A stretch of 64,000 bases of DNA from the NCBI GenBank assembly GCA_037042915.1, contig CM073198.1, forward strand, positions 4,030,001-4,094,000. The letters are read 5' to 3'. Origin of the DNA: Auricularia sp. M13. Lineage: Eukaryota > Basidiomycota > Agaricomycetes > Auriculariales > Auriculariaceae. Under the pieces are notes generated by a model. It saw nothing but the letters and a program-made list of their open reading frames with translations. It was not told the DNA's origin and ran no database searches. This document shows positions 44,573-56,695 of the stretch, one piece after another. Every line of letters starts with the position of its first letter. Position 1 is the stretch's first letter. The position numbers and the translations under genes are program-made.

Positions 44573-45918
44573 ATGCTTACCGTTGCCACCGCCGCGCTTT
44601 CGCTCGTCCTCATCCGCACGCCCCCAGCGCAGGCCGCCCCGGGGCTCCCGATGCCGAACTCTCTCAATAATGACAACAACGCGCAGGACTGGGCCGTCTT
44701 TGTCCCGCGCATGATGGACGACGACGTGCGGCGCGTGCAGCGCAAGTACCACGGCGCCGCCGCGTGGCTGCGCGGCGAGAACCTCACCGCGCTGCCAATG
44801 CCAAATCTCGACAGCATCGTCGACACGCCCGGCAACGTGAACGCGTTCATCGCCGAGCACGGCCTGCAGCGCCTGACGAACTACGGCGGCGACTCGTTCT
44901 ACTATGGCCCGCTGTCGATCGGCTCGCCCGGACAGGTGCTGAACGTCGACGTCGATACCGGCTCCGCGGACCTCTGGGTCCAGTCTGCGTGCGCAAAGTG
45001 CACCAGCCCGCAGTTCCAGCCGCGGAAGAGCAGTTCGTTCAAGCAGACCGACCAGCCGTTTAGCATCCAATATGTGCGTCACGGTGGCCCTCGGTCGTTT
45101 TGATGCTTTGGAAATCACTGACCCAAATTCTACAGGGATCTGGATCAGCCAGTGGTACCCTCGGTCACGATACAGTCACCATGGGCAGCCTAACCGTCTC
45201 CGACCAGTACTTCGGGCTGGTGAACAACCCGTCGGACGACTTCCTCGGGACGCCGAGCAGCGGGCTCATCGGGCTCGCGTTCTCCTCGATCGCGTCCTCC
45301 GGCAAGCCGACGTTCTTCGAGAACCTGCTGGCGACGAACCCGTCCGTCGGGCCCTTCTTCTCCGTCTTCCTCACGCGCAAGGAGCGCGGCGGCTCGGAGG
45401 TGTGCTTCGGGTGCTACGACGGCGCGAAGGCCGTGGGCGGCATCACGTGGTTCCCCGTCGTCTCGCGGACGTACTGGACGATCGCGATGAGCGGCGCGCT
45501 CGTCGGCAGGACGCCCGTCGTGCCCTCCAGCGGCGGCGGCCTCCTCGCCGCGATCGACACGGGCACGACGCTCGTCTACGTCCCCGCGGCCTTCGCGCAG
45601 CAGCTCTACGCGCAGATCCCCAACGCGTATCTCACCTCGTCCGGGTACTACGCCGCGCCGTGCGCCACGCTCGCGTCGGCGTCCGTCTCGCTCCTGTTCG
45701 ACGGGAAGCCGTTCAAGATCGACGGCGCGGACTTCAACCTCGGCAGGATGTCGGCTGGGTCGACGTACTGCGTGGCGGGCATCCTCGGCCTTGGGGACGG
45801 GTTCCCGGACAACCTCGTTATCGTCGGCGACGAGTTCTTGAAGAGCTGGTACAGCACGTACGATTACTCGAACGGCGCGAGGGTCGGCCTGTCTCTCAGC
45901 ATCAACGAAAACGAGTGA
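44573..45918 (+). CDS. secreted pepsin-like aspartic protease (A1)
   Basis: A signal peptide (MLTVATAALSLVLIRTPPAQA) is followed by a propeptide and the mature enzyme. The two catalytic motifs are intact: VDVDTGSADLWVQ and AAIDTGTTLVYVP. Other pepsin features are SFYYGPLSIGSPGQ, the flap region after the intron (SIQY then GSGSASGTLGHDTVTMG), SGLIGLAFSSIAS and VGDEFLKSWYSTYDYSNGAR near the end. Exons are 44573-45073 and 45136-45918. It probably degrades extracellular protein at acid pH. It converges with a second aspartic protease gene 400 bases downstream that belongs to a different branch. Confidence 0.9.
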
Positions 45919-46334
45919 TTAATCAGGCAGATCTCGTACTGTAACTTTATGCGTAGTTATCATGGGTGTCAGGGAATGGATTTTGGCTTGTCAACTGCAG
46001 ATACAGATGCTTCTGAGCTGTCATCGACATCAGCATAAGTTCGGTCCCGCTGATTCAGTACGCACCATCGACAGACCTGGTTTGGAAGACGACGTCGACT
46101 ACCACAGTCCTGGACTGAAGAGCAACGCGGTCACCGCTCACTTGAAGCCATTTTCACTCAATTCCCGCTTCCGAATTTTAGCGATAGTCAATATTTTTTC
46201 CCGTACATCTATATTCTTAAGGAAAGTATTATAGATGCATGCCAAACCATGAATAATGCCGAGTGTGCGATAAATAATAAGTTACCATGCATTAACACGA
46301 GCAGTCCCGCCCGATTACTGTAACCTCCGCCACT
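45919..46334. other. convergent 3' flanks, no gene seen
   Basis: An AT-rich spacer between the two aspartic protease genes. Confidence 0.45.
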
Positions 46335-47672
46335 TTAGTTGACCTGCGAGTTGGTGTACGCGGTCTGCGCAAGACCGACGCGCTTGTTGGTGGTGTCGAA
46401 AGTGGTGAAGAAGCGCTCCATGAAGACCTGTCCTGCAATGACATCGAGGCCCGAGCCGCTGTTCGTGCCGAGGTCAGCGACGACGAGGTAGATGGCGTTG
46501 GAGACGCCGCCGATGGCCGTGTTGAGCGTGCGCGGCCAGATCTGGGCGTTCGCGCTCAGGCTGTACTTCTGGCCGGCGATGGTCAGGGTGAGCGGCTGGA
46601 GCGCGGCGTACTGCGCTGCGGTGATCTTGAGGAGGTCGGTCGCGGCGTCGTAGACACCACCAGTGAACGACTGGTAGCGCTTGAAGGCGTCGGACGCGAG
46701 GTAGACGAGGGTCAGGCCGGACTCAATGATGGTGGGGTGTCCGTAGAGGAGGACGTTCGAGCCGTAGCTGACTGCGGCATCGACACCCCAGTACGCGTTG
46801 GCGGGGTACTTGGTGGTGAGCCCCGAGTAGGTGAGGCTGCCCGTGTAGCGCGTGGTGTCAACACCACCGAACGTGATCTGGCCGTTGACGGTGCCGACGG
46901 CGGTCGACGGCTGGAACGAGAGGGAGACCACGTTCTGGGTGATGATGCCCTTGCTGAAGAGGTTGTCCGTGATCGTGGGGACGGTCACGGTCGTGCCCTG
47001 GGACGAGGTGCCCTTGGTGAGGCCGACCGGGCCAATGCCAAGGACGCCGTCGACGCCAGTGAAGCCGCTCTGCTTCGTGGAGACACCGATCTGCTGGGCC
47101 GGAACGGTGAGGGTGCTGGACAGAGCAACCTTGTCGACGTAGAGGTTGCCCGACACCGACGACGAGAGGTAGTTGACGGCGAAGCGAGCACCAGTGTTGA
47201 TGGACGAGTTCGTCGCCACAAACGCGGTCTTCGCGCCGACCCAGGTGTTGGCGGAGCCGGTGTCGATGATGAGCTGGTCTGTAACACAAAAACGTAAGCG
47301 AAAGGGCGATCTCAGAGATAGGGGCTCCATTGAGCACGCACAGTTACGCGACGGGTTCCCGACCTGGACGTTCGTCAGGTAGTAGATGGCCTGGTTGGAG
47401 GCGTGCGCGCTGCCGACGGCGGACGCGGTCACGGCCTTCTCGGCCATGAGGGAGGCCTGAGCGGGCGAGCCACCGAGCTGGCCGCTCGCGAGCTGCTTGG
47501 CGCGCTCGCGGTCGGCCTTGACGAGGCCACGGAGGTCGGAGGTGTTGATGGACTTCTCGAAGCTTTGGCTGACGGGGATGGGACGGGTGATGCCTCCCGG
47601 CTTGTCAGCGGGGGCAGCGAGCGCAGCCGCGGCGAGGAGAGCCGCCGTGAAGACCGAAGCGTAAGGTGCCAT
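46335..47672 (-). CDS. polyporopepsin-like aspartic protease with altered second active site
   Basis: It resembles the secreted acid protease of Irpex. The signal peptide is MAPYASVFTAALLAAAALA; the propeptide contains SFEKSINTSDLRGLVKADR. Exons are about 47672-47356 and 47280-46335, joined as NPSHQLIIDTGSANTWVGAK, which keeps the first catalytic DTG. Family blocks SGFTGVDGVLGIGPVGLTKG, TVPTITDNLFSKGIITQNVV, ITFGGVDTTRYTGSLTYS, NAQIWPRTLNTAIGG and FMERFFTTFDTTNKRVGLA are all present. The second catalytic motif, normally DTGTT, reads IIESGLTLVYL: the aspartate is a glutamate and the next threonine a serine. The rest of the fold is intact, so this may be an inactive or altered-specificity paralogue. 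Confidence 0.9.
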   Translation of the reverse strand: MAPYASVFTAALLAAAALAAPADKPGGITRPIPVSQSFEKSINTSDLRGLVKADRERAKQLASGQLGGSPAQASLMAEKAVTASAVGSAHASNQAIYYLTNVQVGNPSRNCACSMEPLSLRSPFRLRFCVTDQLIIDTGSANTWVGAKTAFVATNSSINTGARFAVNYLSSSVSGNLYVDKVALSSTLTVPAQQIGVSTKQSGFTGVDGVLGIGPVGLTKGTSSQGTTVTVPTITDNLFSKGIITQNVVSLSFQPSTAVGTVNGQITFGGVDTTRYTGSLTYSGLTTKYPANAYWGVDAAVSYGSNVLLYGHPTIIESGLTLVYLASDAFKRYQSFTGGVYDAATDLLKITAAQYAALQPLTLTIAGQKYSLSANAQIWPRTLNTAIGGVSNAIYLVVADLGTNSGSGLDVIAGQVFMERFFTTFDTTNKRVGLAQTAYTNSQVN

Positions 47673-47780
47673 TGGAAAAGAAGGCGAGAGCGACGAAAAA
47701 AAAGGTGGGAAAAAGGGTTGGGCAGAAAGAAAGATGAAAGAGAGCGAAGGGCAGATGGGGAGGTCTTGGGCCGGGCAGGC

Positions 47781-47787
47781 TTTATAT
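47781..47787 (-). promoter_or_regulatory. TATA box of the polyporopepsin-like gene
   Basis: ATATAAA on the minus strand lies about 110 bases upstream of the ATG at 47672. Confidence 0.5.
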
Positions 47788-48552
47788 CCTGGGGATGACC
47801 ACATGCTACTTTCCGTGATGGGCGCTGGCATCGCCCCCTTGCGCAACATCACCAGCTGGATGCGAACAGCGCAGCGGCCACTGTCGACTTGTTCCTGATG
47901 ATCTTGACGACGCCAAGCTCATTTGTGGTTGGTTATGGCATTTGCTACGCGGCTTGCGGCTCGAGGCGATAGCAAGGTTCCCTGGAGGTGCTCAGAATTG
48001 GGCGCTCGTCGCAAATCGACGAGGCCGGGATGATCACGGATCAACAAGCTCGGACTTACCCAGATTAGACCGTTTCCACAAGCAGGACAACATCGTGGCA
48101 ATTTCTGTCACAGACTTGAGTTCAAAAGTTTGACTAGACTTGCGAGAACAAGCTGCGAATGAGTTTCTTAATATTTCTTTTGACTGCGACCTGGCCGACG
48201 CCGGAATCACGATCACACAATCTCCGGATCAAGGAGTTGTGTTAGAACTTGGCGCCGTGGCTGACCGCAAACTTGAAGCTGACCGTGCTGACAGCCATGA
48301 GGATTTAGTTGTGAAGCATCCCAGAGTAAAACGAAATTGTCCCAATAATACTTTACATGTTCATACATGCACGTGGGGTTCGGAAAGCGAAGGAGCAGAA
48401 TGTTCAAAATCCAGAGATGCCGAGAACAGTCAGATGCCATGGCGGCCGAGCGGGAGGAACCACTGGCAAGAGGTGTTTGAACGGCCAACGCTCGACGAGT
48501 AATCACGAACTAAACCAGCTGTGCAACACAGGGATTCAGACGAGCCCTGGGA
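47788..48552. other. intergenic, no gene seen
   Basis: This lies between the protease promoter and the 3' end of the reductase gene. No convincing frame. Confidence 0.4.
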
Positions 48553-50007
48553 TTATCGACGAGCTCGAAGCCGGCGCAGCATGCGTCTCCAGGGTGTGGT
48601 TACTGGGGAAGGTTGCAGATCATGTTTCGTCGAGACGTTAGCATCGAGAATCTGCGCCTGGACAACAGTCAACAAGGCAAAGACAGTTTCGATACGCTTT
48701 GTGCATGTCAGCAACACCGCGGCATCAAGGAAATCAACTCAACTGGCACATCCACACCCAGGGATTTTGCCCTCCGCAAGAGCTCGCCAAGGATGACCTC
48801 GAGCTCCAGCGGCTGCGACATTTCCAGATCCACAAGCATGCTGGGCTTGTGTCGAATGCCGGACTGTGTATTGATCATGGCCGTTTCCGCAATGCAGGCG
48901 TCGATCGCCGAAGTCGGGATTACGGATTCATCATACCCCAGTGCGCGCCCGACGGCGACAACCTCGACAAACATGGCGCGAATGACAGGCACAACCGCAT
49001 CGGATATCTGAGGTTGTTGGAAGAAGCCAGGCAGTCCACAGCGCGCGAGCGTCGAACAAGTGCTGAACACGGCGTTCCTGCCCGTGGGAGTCATCAGAAT
49101 GGCAATGAAGGCGCGGACGTAGACTGTTTAATTGGCGTACTTACCAGACGTTCTTTGAGAATTTGATGCCTTGGATGTCGGCCACGATCTGAAGGTCGCT
49201 GCCCGCCGCCATGATGAGAGCGCAAATCGCTCTAATACCAGTGTCTCTCCTTCAGAGTTCTGGTTTCTGGTAGTATTGCGACACATTCCGATGGCTATCC
49301 TTTCCTAACAAGGACGTGAGCGCCTCGAGTTTGCGGTGTCAGGGTCTGGTCGACTACGCACAGTGCCACAGTGGTGTAATCGTCCGTCGACGATGTTGAC
49401 CATGATGTACAGCGACGCCAATATGACTTTCGCGTGCCCCGAGGTCACCTGCGAGACCGATTCGAAGAGGTCCTTCTCGACGCCGATGCCGTTCTGCATC
49501 AAAACGTAGACAGGCTGAGCGAATGGGTACGTTGACGCAGACAGCAGCGGCGCCAGAATTTCTGAGTTGCTGGGTCCTACATCAGGAAGAGCTTTGGTGG
49601 CGAGGACCACGAAATCGTATGGTTTGCCGGCTGCACAAGCAGCGCTGACGGAGTTGAAAACTAATTTTCCATGTCAACCTTCATCTTCTTCGCGTTTACC
49701 AATCCCAACTCACCACGATAGGGTCGCCATCCCTTGACAGTGCCATACTTCTCGCTGACAATGTCAATGCCGTGCGCTGCGGGCGACGTCAACATTTATA
49801 GCATCTCGGCGAAAATAAGCCGCGCCTTTCACGCTCTGGAAGTTCCGGCGACAGACGACAGACACGCGGGCTCGTCCTCCTTGCTGCATGATATAGGCAT
49901 CTAGGTCGACCTCAACACACAAGATCATGGTATGAAGCCAGCGTACACATGGTGCCCACGGCGCCGAAACCAACAAGGAGCACTTCGGCGGGAAGCTCGG
50001 AACTCAT
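48553..50007 (-). CDS. ketopantoate reductase-like (ApbA/PanE) oxidoreductase
   Basis: Family members reduce 2-dehydropantoate to pantoate with NADPH for coenzyme A synthesis; fungal paralogues may act on other 2-keto acids. The start at 50007 gives SSELPAEVLLVGFGAVGTMY with the Rossmann GxGxxG-type loop. Next come an exon with RARVSVVCRRNFQSVK and YDFVVLATKALPD, the conserved lysine-bearing KALPD, and LMQNGIGVEKDLF with its QNG. The C-terminal helical domain includes KFSKNVW, STLARCGLPGF and LVDLEMSQPLELEVILGELL. A probable intron after VDVP leads to RIETVFALLTVVQAQIL; the stop is at 48553. The N[AV]xN-like substrate site is not fully resolved. Confidence 0.8.
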
Positions 50008-51574
50008 GCTTGCGGTGCGATGGGTCATCCACTGCAGCCACGCTGCACTCTTTCCTGCTTTATACTGCCGGCGCTACACGGGCTAACTCTCAACGCGGCG
50101 GGTTCGGGAACGGGAGGGCTTCCCCCTGCAGTCCGAGATTGTGGCAATGTTGACTGAGGTCATGCGAGCTCGCTGCCAATCTGCGATCTAGATCTTACCG
50201 GCCCAGGCGCCGTAATCTTTCTGTTGGGTGAGATCTGCCTCCGCGACAGTCGTTTCCCCGGTAGGTCGGCCCTTTGTTTCTGCGAATGGGCCACTGCACA
50301 GTGCCGACTTGGAGACGATCTCTGCTGCGCAGGTCGTCCTAGAATCCTTCCCTCATGTAGCCTTGCTTGCCCGTGGCAGGCCGTCATCTTAGCGCTAGGT
50401 CTGTGTCCAGCGGGCTCCGGTGCTACTCGGGGGTTGACGCATCTTCCTGGTATAACGCCGCGACTCGGATAGACTTGTCTTCCCTGCATGCTTGCGTTGA
50501 CGCCCTGGCTGCTGTTTCTGAGATATCCTTCATGCGTGTCAAATTGATGCTTCGCACAGTTTGAAGAAAGGCTATACGGAACATCGGCCACCGGAGATGG
50601 ACAATCGCCGTCTCGCTCAAAGACCCTCCGGTCACGGAAGCGCCTTACCACACTTCTAACCTGGACGTGTGCAGGGTGTATCGCACCCTCTTTCCAGGCC
50701 TAGAGATATCAGATTTTCGTGCCGGGTGCCGACCGATTAATTTCGTCGATTATCGTCAATCCTCGAAGTGCCTTTTTCGAGTCACACTCACAGGCAGATT
50801 GCAATTGGGCTCGTGCGCGTCATACTGATCTTGGACATCTCGTGTCTGCTGTTCCTGCGATGCACGTGCGACGCTATAATGGCTCGCACGTAACTGGTGA
50901 CGCTCCAGAGGCTACAATAACTTCAAGGGCACGAAGACGCCGCTTCTCAACCCGCCGGCGACATGGGCTCAGATGGGGGCTATCATAACGCTGGCGGTCC
51001 GTCAGGTTGCCAGTCTGGGCTCTCGAATATGGGGACGCCTCATGTCTGACTAGAGTTCGCCATTCTGGCGCAGCAGGCTCCCTAGCGGGCCGACTAGGCG
51101 CATGTCAACTTCCATCACTTGCAACCGACTCGCCGTACCGCTCCACGTCTGGTGGGATTGGCTAAGTTGAAGTCACCGCCAGACCGCCGGCGTGGTGGGG
51201 GTGCTGTGAGGGTGTCTCTTTTGTCCGTAGCCTCGATTTTCGGCCGTGACTACGCAAGCTAACAGTGGGTAGCGGTGAATGAGCCCAGATCGGGCATTGC
51301 TTCGACGAACACAGCGATAGCTGTATGTTTATATTCAGTTGGTCCCCGGAGAACACGACCACGAAAGAGGACTATCCATGGTGGTAGGCGGCAGCCCGAG
51401 GAATTCCGGAGGCGATGCGCAAGGGAATGGCCCAGGCAGACCTCCACAGAACTCGACCGGACTGCTTTACAGCACAGGGCGGCGTAGGGTGCTCTCATGC
51501 GAGTCCTGAGCTGGTTCTATTCATTCAGTGATTTTCTTCTGTTTACATCCATATCCACAGCAAGGAAGCTCGTC
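50008..51574. other. intergenic, no gene seen
   Basis: About 1.6 kb without a recognisable coding frame on either strand, one of the longest gene-poor stretches here. The left end is the reductase promoter and the right end the 3' flank of HIS2. Confidence 0.4.
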
Positions 51575-52618
51575 CTAAGGAGACGCGGCAACTGCGTCCC
51601 AAAATGGTGACTTCCACCAGTCGCCGGCGACTTTCTCAGGCACAACCTTCGCCGTCCCGTCCACTTCCCGGCGTTCGGCGAGAAACCAGAGCTCTGCCAC
51701 GCCGATGCTGAGCAGATACTCCTTCAGACGCGCATAGTTCATCCCCACGGCTGCGGGCCCGTGCGAGTCATCCGAGAGCACAAAGCGGCCGCCGAGCTGC
51801 AATATCAGCTGCAAACGGTCAGCGATAGCCACACTGGAAGCTGGACGGGGTGGAAGAATGCCTACTTTGGCGACGTCCGGACCCGGATACGCGCTGGGCC
51901 ATTCCTTGCGGAACGCCGCGGCGTTCGCTTCGAATACGGCCCCGTACGATATCGCAAACTCCACATTGCGCCGAATGCGAGACCAGATGGCGTCGTTTTC
52001 GGCAAACGCGTACGATGGTCGGTAGAGACGGCAGAGGTCAAAGTGACCGACGACGGACGGGCGCACGCCTTGCAGAAGTTCGTACTGGGCGTCGAAATAG
52101 CTGCAGCAGAGCGCCTTCCAGCGTGCATCTTCATCTGACGAGGTGGATGCGGCGTCCAAGGCACGTTGGAACGTGACCTCGTCGAAATCGATGGGGATTT
52201 CGCAGACATGGTGTATGGAGCCAACCGTATAGTCAACGCCACCGACAGAAGAAATCAGCTTTCGTAGATTTTTTATATCCCAGGGCACGATGTGTTCCGT
52301 TTCCAGGCCCACGAGCAGCGAGATCTTGTCCTTGTACAGCTCTTTCAACCGTCGAGCCTCTGCGACAAATTGCCTGAAGGTGTCTTCGAGGGTGTCAATG
52401 GAAAGCCCGTTCTTTTTTTATTTGTCGATATCATTTCACTTCGTCGCCAGTAGGCCACGAACCTCTTCAGGATAGAGGTCCTGCGTGCGATACCGGGGCA
52501 TATGTTCAGATAATCCGTAGACGCTGAAGCCGCGCTCGATGGCGGCCTTTACAACGTCCTCCAGTTGGCCCACCGCGTGCTTGCAGAACTGACCCGAGTG
52601 TGAATGGTGGGAGTGCAT
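51575..52618 (-). CDS. HIS2: histidinol-phosphatase (PHP family)
   Basis: The enzyme removes phosphate from L-histidinol phosphate in histidine synthesis. It starts MHSHHSHSGQFCKHAVGQL at 52618; the HSHHSHS cluster is the first metal-binding motif of the PHP domain. Further metal/phosphate motifs are GFSVYGLSEHMPR, VGLETEHI, DYTVGSIHHVCE, GVRPSVVGHFDL and GRFVLSDDSHGPAAVG. The C-terminus is ELWFLAERREVDGTAKV. Exon joins lie near 52433-52374 (after DLYPEE, into DTFRQFVAEARRL) and near 51870-51807, where VAK joins LILQLGGRF. The start is 124 bases from that of the divergent RCY1 gene, so the two share a promoter region. Confidence 0.92.
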
Positions 52619-52741
52619 TCCTGGGCACGGTCAAGTCGCAGGTCAGGCGTTTAGAGCAAGAAGCGCGCGTTGCCGGGCGCGTAACTCCGCACACGTAGCC
52701 AGGTTGATCACTGGCAGCACTATCCCAGCTCACGAGTGCTC

Positions 52742-55700
52742 ATGGACAAATGGGTCACGCTTGAGCCCGTCAAGCTGTATGGCCAGGCCGGCGCCAACTG
52801 GCTCAAAGGCGGCTCCAAGCCGGCGCCGTCGCGGCTGATGTTCATCGGGCGCCTGCCTGCTGAAGTCCATCTGCTTATACTCCAGCACCTGCCCATATAC
52901 GATATCCCAGCGTACAGTCGCGTATGTCGCGCGCTGGGCAGGCTCACCAAGGACGACCGGCTCTGGGAGCACCGCTGGCTGGCCCTTGGCGTCGAGAAAC
53001 GCGGCCTGGAATCCGTCCTCGACGAGCTCGACCTCAACCAGTCCAAAGCCCAGGCTGTAGCTCCGGGGCCGCCGACGCTGTCTGTGGTCGACGACGACGA
53101 CGACTTCGGCGACTTTGCTACCGTTCAGTCGGCTGTAGCTGACACTGGCGACCTCGCAGACTTCGTGCTGCCGTCGTCGCACAGCTCGGGTCAGCAGGCG
53201 CCCAACAGCGTTCTCTTTGCCGTCCATCCCGTCGCTGGCTCTGGAGAATACTACAAGAAATACACGCGGGCCCATGGACTGCTCAAGGGGCTCACGAAAC
53301 ACCTGAGTTCGCCGCCGCACCTCGTGCTGTCGAGCTTGTTTCCCGGCGCGCAATCCCTGCGACAACAGTCGAAGACGCTCCAATCTCTTTTGCTCTTCCT
53401 TTCACCCCGCGTTCAACCTGTGAAAGCATGGCCAACGCTCGTGCTCTCCCTTCGCGCAACCATCGATCGATTTCAGGCGCACCTCCTTACCGCCTTCGAC
53501 ATTGCCGAGCAAAGAAGGACGAAAAGGGCATGCACGAGGCGGCCTACTCCAGCTGGGACGTCTGGGACAGCGAAGGGGACGACGAATGGGAGATGGGCCG
53601 CACCTGGGCGGAAAAGCGTGAAATATTCTACGAACAGGGCAAGTGGCAGTCCTTGCAAAACATCACGTAAGTCCGCACCGCTCTATTATATCGATAATCT
53701 TGCTCATGCAGATATCAGGCAGGACCGCAAATTGCTCTTCGACGCCATGGATGATTTCATGAACCACATCACGAACGTATTGAGGGTCGACGGCGCGACA
53801 GCCATTCGAATATTTCCACCAGATTCCCGCGTCCTCTTAAATTTTGCGGACCGAGTCGCAACGGAAGTGGTGCGTATGGATCTTTGTCTTTGCCGATGCT
53901 CCTCTGACCTTTACGCCAGGTTGGTGAATACATCATACCGCTGCTGAGCCAAGCACGCGCCATCTCAAACGAGACGTTCTTGAAGGCTACCGCTGCTTCC
54001 TACTCGCAGTCATGGCGCATGGTCGACGCCCTGCTCGAGATCAGCAAGCCCTCGGATCCCAGCCAGCCGCCCGTAGTAACGAATACGCAGGCAGAGGATG
54101 TAGTGTGAGCTCGTCAAGCTTCGCCTTGAATCGTGCTGATGCATCCCTCCAGCTACCGAATGTTCGAAATCAACATGGACGAGTACCTCGACGAGGAAAT
54201 TGAGTTCATCAAGGCGGCCTTCGACGCTATATGTCGCGACTGGGATAAGAAGGTTTGTTTCAATATACTACCTTTTTTTGAATCGCACTCATCTTTGCGC
54301 GCGGTATTGGGTAGCTAGCCAGCCATGCACAGACGCAGTCCACCTTCCTCGGGTCACACAATCCCGCGCAACTCAAGCGCAATGTCCTGGCATCCTTTAC
54401 CGATGCATTGCTCCTTCCGGTGACGCTTGTGCCGCGCACCGTCGGTGGAGCAATCGTCGGAGCTGCCAGCGCCGCTACATCGGCGGCCACGAGCGTCGGC
54501 GCAGTGCTGAATCCGCAGCGCTGGGGAGGGCAGATCCTCGGCTCAGGCCAGACTGCGAGCACCGGCTACCGCGCGCCAGCCCAAGAGACGCTCGAGGCCT
54601 TCATTGACGAGGACGATGAGCCCGGCAGTGCACGGTCTCCGCGAAGTGAGTCGACCAGTTACGAATGCTCATACTCTCTGTGCGTATTCTTAACGCACTC
54701 CGCAGATTCCATGGCTCCGTCGTCGACCTTGAATGGTTCCTATACTAATGGCGACAAGCGAGGAAGCGTGACGAGCCTCGCAACTACAGCCACGGTAGCC
54801 TCGACGACGTCAACGATGGCGTCAGCCGCAAAGGACGCCTTCGAGCACCTGGACCTGCTGCTCTCGCTCGACGTCGCGCTCGAGCTCATCCAGACGGACC
54901 GCGAGTCGCTCAAGCGCGTCGAGTCGTTCAAGGGCTATCCAGGCACGTACGGCCACAAAGTGCGCGAGACGATCGAGGAGCTCTTCATCCTCCTGCTCCA
55001 GGCGCTCTCCGAGCGCCACATCTCGCCCGGCTTCGCGCGCGCGACGGAGCAGATGCGCATGTACAAGCCCGCGGAGCACGAGGAGACCACCAGCGTCGCG
55101 CCGCTCCTGCAGTTCTTCGAGCTCGTGCATGTCGGAGACACCATTCAGAGCATGGTACAGGTTTACTTCGACAAGGAGCTGGTGCGTGGCCCCCGCTTTT
55201 GCTCGGTTCCTGGCGCTGTTCTGACCTTGCTGGATGTAGGCCCCGTACATCAGTCGGACCGATTTTCTGAACGGGGCTGTACGCGAGAAGAAGCGGTTCG
55301 AGAATACGCTCGATGATGCTGTTGCCGGTGGGCTCAACGCTGGCACAGATGTGCTCATGAATCAGGTAAATAAAATTCCAGGCCTCTCGGGCAGTTGCTG
55401 ACTACCGAACAGGTAGAACACATCATCTGGTCCCGCACAGGTCCACGAGACTACTATCCCGAGGACGGCCAGTCGTTGGAGTTAAAGCCGACGAAAGCCT
55501 GCCAAGAAGCCATAGCGTGCTTGGAAATGCACTGCAAGCTACTCCGGGGAAGCACAAGTAAGGACGTCCTCGAGGTTTTCTACCAGGAGATCGGCATCCG
55601 ACTGCATGCGTGCGCCTACAGTCTTTCTTGTATCACTTCCCTTGGCTCATGCTGCATTGCATGGCTTCAGGATCCTGCAGAAGCACATCAAGCGGCAGAT

Positions 55701-56064
55701 CATTTCGCTCGAGGGCGGCTTCCAGGTCATCGCCGACCTCAACGCGTACCACGGCTTCATCCAGACTCTTCGCGTGCAGCAGAACATCCAGGAGTTTGCG
55801 CACCTGAAGATGCTCGGCCACGTCTACATCGTCCACGACGCCGTCGACCTTGCCCAGATCGTGCGCGACGTCACGCGGTATGGGGGTACTTTCCGTCCAG
55901 AGGTCAGCCCCGCTGTTCTACGAAAAAAAAGGAATGCTGACGTGCTCATCTTGCAGGATATCTACGAGTTCGTGCAGCGGCGAAGCGATTGGAAGAAGAT
56001 CGAGAAGACCGTCGACAAGACGATGTACAACCTCAGCTTCAAAGAGGACTGCGTCATCTGCTGA
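52742..56064 (+). CDS. RCY1: recyclin-1-like F-box protein with Sec10 region and CAAX end
   Basis: Recyclin (yeast Rcy1, fission yeast Pof6) is an F-box protein of endosome-to-Golgi recycling. An F-box lies at about residues 35-75 (IGRLPAEVHLLILQHLPIYD, SRVCRALGRLTKDDRLWEHR). An acidic linker (VVDDDDDFGDFATVQS) leads to a long helical exocyst Sec10-like region across many exons: RKLLFDAMDDFMNHITNVLR, RMFEINMDEYLDEEIEFIK, KRNVLASFTDALLLPVTLVP, HLDLLLSLDVALELIQTDRE, VRETIEELFILLLQALSERH, VEHIIWSRTGPRDYYPEDGQ, QIISLEGGFQVIADLNAYHG and DIYEFVQRRSDWKKIEKTVD. It ends EDCVIC, a CAAX prenylation signal as in yeast Rcy1. The last exon and downstream DNA occur again, damaged, at about 58276-58440. Confidence 0.9.
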
Positions 56065-56620
56065 TCTTCCCCGCTTTGGCTGCGTAACTTATCTGTTCTT
56101 CCTGTAGAACCCTTGTCGAATGCTGGCCGATATAACTTCTGTATTGATACACTGAATGGAGAATGCAGACATGGGCATCCAACCTGCGATTCCTTGCTTT
56201 CGGCACGAGTCTATCCGAGCCTTGCGCGTCTCCATACGGCGCTGCAGTCGGCCTGGGGCTTACGGCTAACGAGCGACTGGAGGACAAACCAGTTCCTCTT
56301 GGATCTTCAAAGGCGGTGGCGCGTCAATGACTCGGACAACTTCGATGAATGCATGCCTAACTCGGGGTATTGCAGCAGGTCATGCAGCTACTTGGGGGTT
56401 GATACCGTCTTTGCGCCCAGTATATTCATGATTTTGGACCACCTCCAATGCTATGGCGCAATGAGTTCCCTCCCATGCGATGGGCCCTGAGCTCAGGGAC
56501 TGACATGCTCGTTCAGGACCGTTCATGACTATAATCTTCAAATCGAGCAGAACATACGTCGTTAAATAGCGTAGCATTTGAGCACGGGACTTCTTAATAT
56601 CCCAAAAGTCCCTGTACATG
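56065..56620. pseudogene. copy A of the RCY1-PDC junction, with decayed PDC 3' end
   Basis: This stretch follows RCY1 directly and matches, in the same order and orientation, the DNA from RCY1 3' flank into the true PDC 3' end at about 58400-59000. Shared words include GGTATAACTTCT/GATATAACTTCT, CCTGCGATTC, GCGCTGCAGTC, CAACTCGGGGT/TAACTCGGGGT, GCAGCTCCTTGGGGGT-like sequence, ACTGACATGCTCGTTCAGG and TACGTCGTT. The part equivalent to PDC coding sequence (about 56285-56440) no longer reads as protein. Confidence 0.8.
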
Positions 56621-56695
56621 TTCTCCAGCTTTAGCAGCATTTCGGCGGAGATAGTTACCGGTGTCATCCGAGACGCCTCTTGATCATGAGTTCAG

